DNA of 64,000 bases from Gnetum montanum (taxonomy: Eukaryota; Streptophyta; Gnetopsida; Gnetales; Gnetaceae). Each line of letters starts with the position of its first letter. Position 1 is the first letter of the stretch. Below the pieces are notes generated by a model. That model had not been told where the DNA came from, ran no database searches, and saw nothing but the letters and a program-made list of their open reading frames with translations. The stretch covers positions 3,460 through 67,459 of the forward strand of contig MNCI01024142.1 of assembly GCA_015680685.1 (NCBI GenBank). The letters run 5' to 3'. The position numbers and the translations under genes are program-made. Shown in pieces: positions 57,991-64,000 of this stretch.

Positions 57991-59782
57991 GGTGCTTGCC
58001 TTCTTGCTGAACATCCCTTAAGATGTTCATATTGGCAAACGTCACAACCACCACCATCATCTAACTTAGTTTCCACAACTTTATCTATTGCAGCAATATT
58101 GCCCTTACCCCTTTGGTAGGCACATTTAGCTTCTTTTTTCCTCCTATGCTTATGATCACTACTCTACTCTCTTGATTCTTCAGTGATTTTTAGAGTAGTT
58201 TGGAATTTTTCATCCAACAAATCCCACATTTTATCCACCTTAGTAGAAATTTCAAACATATATTTTTGGATCAACAACGTCTTTATGTTTACCACATCAT
58301 CAAGAGTTGATTCTTCCTCACTATCACAAAATTGGACTTCCTTTTTTCTGATGGAGGGATTCTTAATGTATTCCTCTGCACTTTCTCATTTTCTCAACTC
58401 TCCTTCTTCTTTTGCTACCTACTTAATTAGCCTTTGGATTTGATGGGCTTAAAGATCTGATAGTCTCTTATGAGAATAGACCCCAAGAGTTCTCCTTGTT
58501 TATGATCTAAGTCCATCAATGATATGGCAAAGTTGTTCCCGTTGAGAATAACCATGGCTAGGGTAACAATGTATGAGAGAAGAGTATTTACCCATGGTGG
58601 CATACAAGGGTTCATAGTTCCCTTTCTTCCATCCTTGGATTTTTGTTTTAAGATTAGACACTCTGAAGTACATCTAATACTTATTATTAAATAACTCTAG
58701 CATTGTACTCCACCTACGAATGGATTCCAGCTCCAAGAATCAGTACTAGATTTCTGCTTCCTTGATGAGTGTCATGGGAAATAGCTTTAATTTCTACCAA
58801 TCATTTTCCATGTTTTGTAATACATAGGCATCGTGAAAAGCTTGATGATGTGTTTATGGATCAGAGTTATATCCCCCCTCAAATTTGGGGATATTTTTCA
58901 TATCAAGTAGTCTGATTTGACTATCTTTGACATGCCTAGTTGGAATTTTACAACCTCCACAATATTTAGCATTCCTCAGGTTTCTAGAAAAGGCTTATCA
59001 TCATCATTATTTTATTTTTGTCAATGATGTCCTCTATTACCCCTTTATTCATTATGGGCTCAATGATCATCATTCTTGTCTCACTGTTCACATCCATAAC
59101 AGTTGTTCCTTTTGCGACATTTTTCAAAACCAGAAGAGGAAGAAGAAAAAGATGTATATGAAGATAATAAAGAGGGAGGAGAATTGCCACAACCATGGTG
59201 TCTGCTAATTTTCCTTTGATTGTCATGGCCACGTTCATTAGTTTTCTTATCATCTTGACACTTGTGCAAGCCCCTGCCTTGACTACCATCTTTACCTAAA
59301 CTTAGTTTGTTGATAGTGAAATGTAGATTCATGGCCACACCCCCATCACCAATAACAAGGGGTGGAGAATTTTCATGTTGAGGGCCCCCAAAGGGAGAAT
59401 CTTCATTGTCATCTTGGTTCAACAAGAACAAGGGATTGGTAAACTGTCTCCCCTTCACAACCTCATGGTGCCTCTCCTAGTGTCAATCTCCCTTGTGTTG
59501 TTTTTCAGTGGGATAGTAGTCCCAGTAGTCGTAATCATGCACAACTTACTCCTATTAAAGACCTTGGATGCCTAACTTCTTAAGAGTTTTAAGCAACATC
59601 ATGGGCATAGATCAATCGAGAGGCATTATAATGTTGCCCTCCATATCATGCCATTATAGTTACTCATCCTGATGCAAAATGAAGGTGAAATCAGGCACAT
59701 ATTGGTCTAGATGAGTATACACCACTTTACATTCCTAAGGGACTAGTGATCTAGTATCATCATGCCTGTGAGAAGAAGACAT
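57990..59782 (-). pseudogene. gag: Element A gag
   Basis: ATG 59,782 opens MSSSHRHDD, then ECKVVYTHLDQYVPDFTFILHQDE, colinear with C. The piece 59,081-59,458 has GRQFTNPLFLLNQDDNEDSPF and a Ser-rich stretch. The core region follows with stops. The zinc knuckle near 58,013-58,052 reads CDVCQYEHLKGC. TAG replaces Gln in PQEC, but CAG is kept in LHQDE, where B has TAG. A's primer site lies 136 bp upstream. Confidence 0.8.
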
Positions 59783-59917
59783 GTGTAATACAAATAAGAT
59801 AATGAGTGTTCTTATGTGATTATATTTGTTATAAGAATGATTTCGATCATAGGCTTCATCCAAAAATGTTAATCATGTTCACTAATCCTAGATAGTGCAG
59901 ATTTTAAACAAAAAGAG

Positions 59918-59935
59918 TCCCCAGCAACTATACCA
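59918..59935 (-). other. Primer binding site of element A (tRNA-Asp type)
   Basis: The minus strand reads TGGTATAGTTGCTGGGGA next to the LTR end. The GTTGC and GGGGA parts of the tRNA-Asp site are kept, with changes in between. Confidence 0.7.
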
Positions 59936-59936
59936 A

Positions 59937-60896
59937 TGATGAGTAGTGAAGGATACCCCTACACCCAACCATACATATCACAAAGCATTTATGCATGATC
60001 AAATCAAATTCTATGGACTCTGTCTTCCTATACACTAGTCTTTTAGGAAGTGAACCTTATTGTAACAATCATTCATTATCTTCCCAATTACACTTGTAAT
60101 GTACAGAATTATGGTTAAGTGTAATTGAGGCATATGATTTTTACTATTTTATGTTTTATGTTCCTTGGTGCTTAAAGTAGAGAGATGAAGTAATTTAATA
60201 ACTAATTTAATTTAACTACTTAACTAATCTTTAACTAGTCCTAACATAAGCATCTGATCCCACTTTCCTTACACATCCTGAACCCACATACCCACTGCTA
60301 GGATTACCAAGTGCTATGCTATTGGATGCACCAAGCAATAACGTTGCTAGGGCTACCTAGTGAATACGTGTTTACGCTTGAAGTGGTCGTACTTATGTGT
60401 TTAATTTATTTAGCTTAATTAATTAATTAATCACTTAAATTCTAATTTAGCTTAATTAATTGCATAATTAATGAAAAGAATAAATGCATAAATAAATCAT
60501 TAATCTATTCTAAATGCTACAAAGCTTGATCAAAAGGCTCATCTTTATTATCATTCACACTGGTGTGGTTTAAGTACAACAATGCTTGAATAAAGATTTG
60601 TACACTTTCTAACTCCTGCTACAGGCACTCAAAGAACTATTCTAAATCTCAAATGTAAAAATTGCAAGAGCTCTACTACTACTATGACTTGACTCCCTCA
60701 TAAACATGGTTGTGAGCTCATATTTATAGTTTTTATTATTGGGCTGCATTGACAAGGCCACATAAATGTAGCAAACGTTAGGTCAACGTAGCCTTGTTAA
60801 CAGGGCAACACCATGTAGATGGGGCTACATTGATGGGGGCTTGTTGATGAGGCCACGTCAATAAGGGTCCATCGATGCGACACTTTGACTCTCATC
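59937..60896 (-). repeat. Element A 5' LTR
   Basis: This 960 bp LTR pairs with 1,444-2,210 plus 28,847-29,042. The minus-strand TATA (AACTATAAATATG) is near 60,730. U3 words with GAGGCC, GTCAAC, CATCGATG and CATTGATG lie at 60,745-60,885. Confidence 0.92.
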
Positions 60897-61240
60897 ACTT
60901 ATCATACTATAAGTTGATAGGGAGTTCTATATGAAAACCATGATGATTCATGAGTTTATTTAGTCATAAGATGTGGAGTACATTCATGAATGGTAATAAA
61001 TTCTACTTCATAAGTTGAAATATTGATGGATGTTCATTTTTTAATTTTTAATATATCATTGATCCTAATGTTTCTTCTTTTGCATTGTTTCCATAGAATA
61101 TCATTAATACTTATGTAGATTTTCTATCATTATGATCTTCTTCCTAGTCAACGTTTAAATAAGCATGAAATTGTTCATCTCCTTTGGTATAACTAATTTC
61201 ATGATCTATTATGCCTTTTACATATCTTAGTACATGGATG
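60897..61240 (-). pseudogene. Copia RNase H, N-terminal part
   Basis: On the minus strand it reads RYVKGIIDHEISYTKGD, AYLNVD*EEDHNDRKST, and STYEVEFITIHECTPHLM, the copia RNase H pattern (DADWAGD..DRKST, then STTEAEYIA). It ends in TPYQLIV at the border of element A. The missing piece DNTSAI onward is at 1,443-1,217 on the same strand. Three or more stops are present. Confidence 0.85.
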
Positions 61241-61249
61241 CAAGTATTG

Positions 61250-62300
61250 AGATCAAAATGTCTAGGTTCTTACATAAATCTTGATCTTGATAGAAGAGAG
61301 GTAGCAAAATCTAAGTCTAGTTTGGTATGACAAAGAAATCTAAGTGCTCTAATCATGTTTCTATATAACCTGGCATCAACTATGGTTGTGTTGTCTTTGT
61401 TCTTTAAATTTATGTTTTGAAGAAGAGGAGTATTGATGCTTTTTTCTTTGTTAATTTTGTACTTTTTTAAAAATGGTTGTTGCATATTATGTTTAACGAC
61501 TTTTGATTCTCTCCTTATCTTAGTCAACTTGTATTCCAAGAAAATACTAAGTTCTTTTAGATCTTTCATTTCAAATTCCTTCTTCATATTTTTCTTAAAG
61601 TTCTCTATTATTTTATCATTTGTAACTATTGCATATTATGTTTGATGAATTTTGATTTACTCATTGTCTTGATCAACTTGTATTCCAAGAAAATATTTGA
61701 GCTTCCCATAAGTCTTTCATTTCAAATTCATTCTTCATGTTTGCCTTAAAGTCCTCTATTAGTTCATCATTTGTAAATGTGAATATGAGATCATCTACAT
61801 AGAGAGAGACTATAATAAAGTCCTTGTTATTGTGTTTATAGTATGATGTTATTTCAAACATGCAAGATGAGAATCCTTCTTTAAAAGATAGTCATTGATT
61901 TTATGGAACAAAGCTCTTGGAGCCTATTTTAAGTAATACAAGGCTTTCTTTAATTTCCAAACTTTGTTTTCCTTACCTTTGATGTTGTATCCTTCTAGTT
62001 AATAAACATACACTTCTTTATTGATACTACCATTAAGAAAAGATAAGTTTACATCCATCTAATGTAATTTGAATTTATGATAAGCAGCAATTGAGAGAAC
62101 AGGTTTAATGGTTTCAAATCTAGCTATTGGAGCAAAAATCTCTTCATAGTCTATGTGCTTCTTTTGTTTGAATCCTCTTGCAACTAGTCTTGATTTATAT
62201 CGATGACTTCTCCTTTTTCATTGAATTGGATTTGGTACAACCATTTATAATCAATTATCTTTTTTTAATTTTGATCTATTCATTAATTATCATGGTTTTT
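61250..62300 (-). pseudogene. Copia reverse transcriptase
   Basis: On the minus strand the pieces are YIRWM*TYLFL (the QMDVKTAFL block, near 62,050), KVRKTKF and KPCIT (near 61,940), SLYVDDLIFTFTNDELIEDFKANMKNEFEMKDL with YVDD at 61,790-61,801, and YRNMIRALRFLCHTKLDLDFATSLLSRS at the C-end (61,270-61,587). A diverged 149 bp tandem duplication (units at 61,483 and 61,632) repeats the KNEFEMKDL part. It belongs to the oldest element in the window and has many shifts. Confidence 0.87.
61483..61780 (-). repeat. 149 bp tandem duplication inside copia RT
   Basis: Units starting CATATTATGTTT at 61,483 and 61,632 share TTGTATTCCAAGAAAATA, TCTTTCATTTCAAATTC and CTCTATTA.TT.ATCATTTGTAA in the same order, with about one change in six bases. 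No N separates them, so the duplication is likely real and old. Confidence 0.75.
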
Positions 62301-62639
62301 TTCATGATGGATTCATATTCTCTATCCATAGTTTCTTTTCATGATTTTGTTCTTAAGGCTTCATCTATACCTTTGGTTTTAAAAAGAAAGTTAAGTATGT
62401 TATATTGTTGATTGCATTAGATCTAATTTCTTTTATCTTAAAGTTATTTTTCAACATTTGTTCTTGAGGATGATTTCTTTGTTATCATAGTTTACAATTA
62501 TTTTGTACTTCTATCCTTTCATTTGAATCTAAAAATCTTTAATGCCAACTTTATTTTTTATGAAAATTACATTTCTAGATTAATACTATTTTTTCTCTAT
62601 GGGATCATAGCAAGTGTATTCACTTATCTTAGTATCATA

Positions 62640-63000
62640 TTCTAGAGAAATGCATTTCTTTCCTCTATTGTCCAATTTATCTATGAATTGCTTTGGGATT
62701 TTGACATAGAAATGATAACTAAATGTTCTTATGTGTTTTATATTTGGAAGCTTTTGTAGAAAAGTTTATAAGTGGACTTTTCTTTGTTGGTGCTACAAAT
62801 TATTCTATTGGTAATGTAAGTTTCTACATTCATAGTCATACTCCAAATATTGTCAAACATTTGAGCATTTTTAAGAATACATCTCACCATGTCTTGCAAG
62901 GTTATCTATTTTTTTTTCAATAATATCATTTGATTGTGGACTATATTTACATGTGGTTTGATGAAAAATGCCTTAATGTGTAAGTGATGTGGACTCCACA
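62640..63000 (-). pseudogene. Copia integrase, C-terminal fragment
   Basis: On the minus strand the sequence fits the integrase stretch around the SPQQNG block (a remnant with SPQSNDIIEKK, near 62,930) and HLRTFSYHFYVKIPK near 62,720, which matches the copia HLR.FGC.AY..IP motif. Several stops and shifts are present. The rest of the integrase upstream would lie beyond element E. Confidence 0.65.
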
Positions 63001-63135
63001 ATCAAGTGCTACCAATTGAAATATTAAACAACTCAAGTAGTGGAGNTGGAACCAATTGAAATACCAACACAGAATAGGCTAAGGCCCCCTCTTATCATAG
63101 TATTAAAATAAGTTTGTGTGGTTGCCAAGCTGTAG
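63001..63135. other. Copia remnant with single N join
   Basis: No coding motif was recognised. An ACCAATTGAAAT word occurs on both sides of the single N at 63,046, suggesting another unmerged contig overlap. Confidence 0.5.
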
Positions 63136-64000
63136 TGATGAGCGGTGAAGGTACCCCTACGCTCAACAATATGAATTAGGAAGCATTCACACACAATCTA
63201 ATCAAATTTTGTGGACTCTATAGTTTCTGGTGCACTAGTTCTCTAGGAAGTGAACCTCAACCTAATGGTTGTTCCTTGTCTTCCGAATTACACTTGTGAT
63301 GTACAAAGGTATGGTTAAGTGTAATCAAGGTATATGTTTTTTATTATTTTATGTTTTATATTCTTTGACAATTAGATAGAGAGATGAAGTATTTTAATAA
63401 TTTAACTACTTTACTAGTCTCTAAAAAGTCCTAAAATAAGCATCTGGTCCCACCTATCATACACATCCTAAACCCACATATCCACTGTTGGGTTACCAAG
63501 CGTTACGCTACTAGGAGCACCAAGTAATAACGTTGCTGATATTACCAAGGGAATACATGTTTATGCTCAAAGTAGTCATACTTATGTACTTAATCTATTT
63601 AGCTTAATTAATTAACTAATCACTCGAAGTCTAATTTAGCTTAATTAATAACATAATTAATGAAAACAATAAATGCATAAATAAATCATTAATATATTCT
63701 AAGTGTTGCGACGTTTAATGAAAAGGTTTATCTTTATTGCCACACAAACTAGTGTGGTTCATGTACAACAATGTTTGAATAAAGATCCATACACTTTTTT
63801 ACTCTTGTTGCAGGCACTTAGAAAAATATTCTAACTTTCAAATGGACAAACTACAAGATTTGTGCTACTATTATGAATTTATGCCAATAAACATGGCTCT
63901 AAGCTTGTATTTATAATTTTTATTATAGGACTGCATTAATGGGGCCTTGTAGATATAGGGAATGCTACATTGATGTGACCCCATCGACAAGGCAACACCA
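63136..64000 (-). repeat. Element E: A-type LTR, partial at the right edge
   Basis: It starts TGATGAGCGG right after TGTAG and follows A's LTR through its whole visible length: TATA region near 63,910-63,925 and U3 words GGGGCC and CATCGACAAGGC at the edge. About 95 bp are missing compared with A. It may be a solo LTR or the end of another element inserted in the copia. Confidence 0.85.

Larger units (their letters stand above)
1444..60896 (-). mobile_element. Element A: Athila-like LTR retrotransposon carrying nested B, C and D
   Basis: It starts with TGATGAG at 1,444 and ends with CTCATCA at 60,896, inside the copia RNase H. The flanking pentamers GTTGT (1,439-1,443) and CTTAT (60,897-60,901) agree at three of five bases, so the target duplication is probably decayed. 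Removing B and D leaves about 13.05 kb. In minus-strand order: LTR 59,937-60,896, tRNA-Asp-type primer site, gag, protease, RT, RNase H, integrase, internal promoter, third ORF (49,043-51,898), purine tract (29,043-29,053), then an LTR split by B. Its two LTRs differ more than those of B, C or D, which agrees with A being the oldest insertion. Confidence 0.85.

Noticed and set aside
1439-60901. Exact target duplication for element A
   Set aside because: GTTGT and CTTAT agree at only three of five positions. The insertion is supported by LTR ends and copia colinearity instead.

Overview
This window is repeat-dense seed-plant nuclear DNA in which nearly every base belongs to a decayed LTR retrotransposon. 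No tRNA, rRNA, CRISPR array or intact host gene was found. The lineages present (Athila-like and Tat-like Ty3/gypsy, Ty1/copia), their size (about 13 and 20 kb) and the old, deep nesting suggest a large plant genome such as a gymnosperm. The species cannot be fixed from the sequence alone.

Layout, outside in. (1) The host is a Ty1/copia element on the minus strand, split in its RNase H domain: integrase, RT and the RNase H N-part lie at 60,897-63,135, and the RNase H C-end plus an LTR lie at 1-1,443. (2) Element A (1,444-60,896, minus, Athila-like) sits in the copia RNase H. (3) Element B (2,211-28,841, minus, Athila-like) sits in A's 3' LTR, with target duplication CCCAT. (4) Element C (14,097-27,318, plus, Athila-like, youngest) sits in B's gag, with target duplication CCCAA. 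(5) Element D (29,268-49,028, plus, Tat/Ogre-like) sits just past the stop codon of A's third ORF, with target duplication GGTGG. (6) An A-type LTR (E) starts at 63,136 and leaves the window. Without the inserts, A, B and C are each about 13.1-13.4 kb, which supports the reconstruction.

A, B and C share one plan: LTR starting TGATGA, a tRNA-Asp-type primer site, gag, protease, RT (FMDD), RNase H, integrase, a non-coding stretch with two A-loop hairpins, an internal TATA module, a leader intron whose acceptor abuts the ATG, and a third ORF of about 950 codons, mostly coiled coil. D carries gag-protease, then about 6.5 kb holding a broken antisense gene that still shows GT-AG introns, then RT, RNase H, the extra RNase H typical of Tat elements, and integrase.

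The most unusual points are the independently promoted, intron-bearing third ORF in all three Athila-like elements, the antisense multi-exon gene carried by D and bracketed by related short repeats, and arrays of dyad-symmetric words upstream of TATA boxes in LTRs of unrelated families. All coding regions carry stops or frameshifts. Many stops are C-to-T changes of CAG or CAA. Single N characters often mark near-duplicate joins that look like assembly artefacts. Domain edges are approximate; LTR ends, target duplications and splice sites were read base by base. Lineage names rest on motif recognition by eye.
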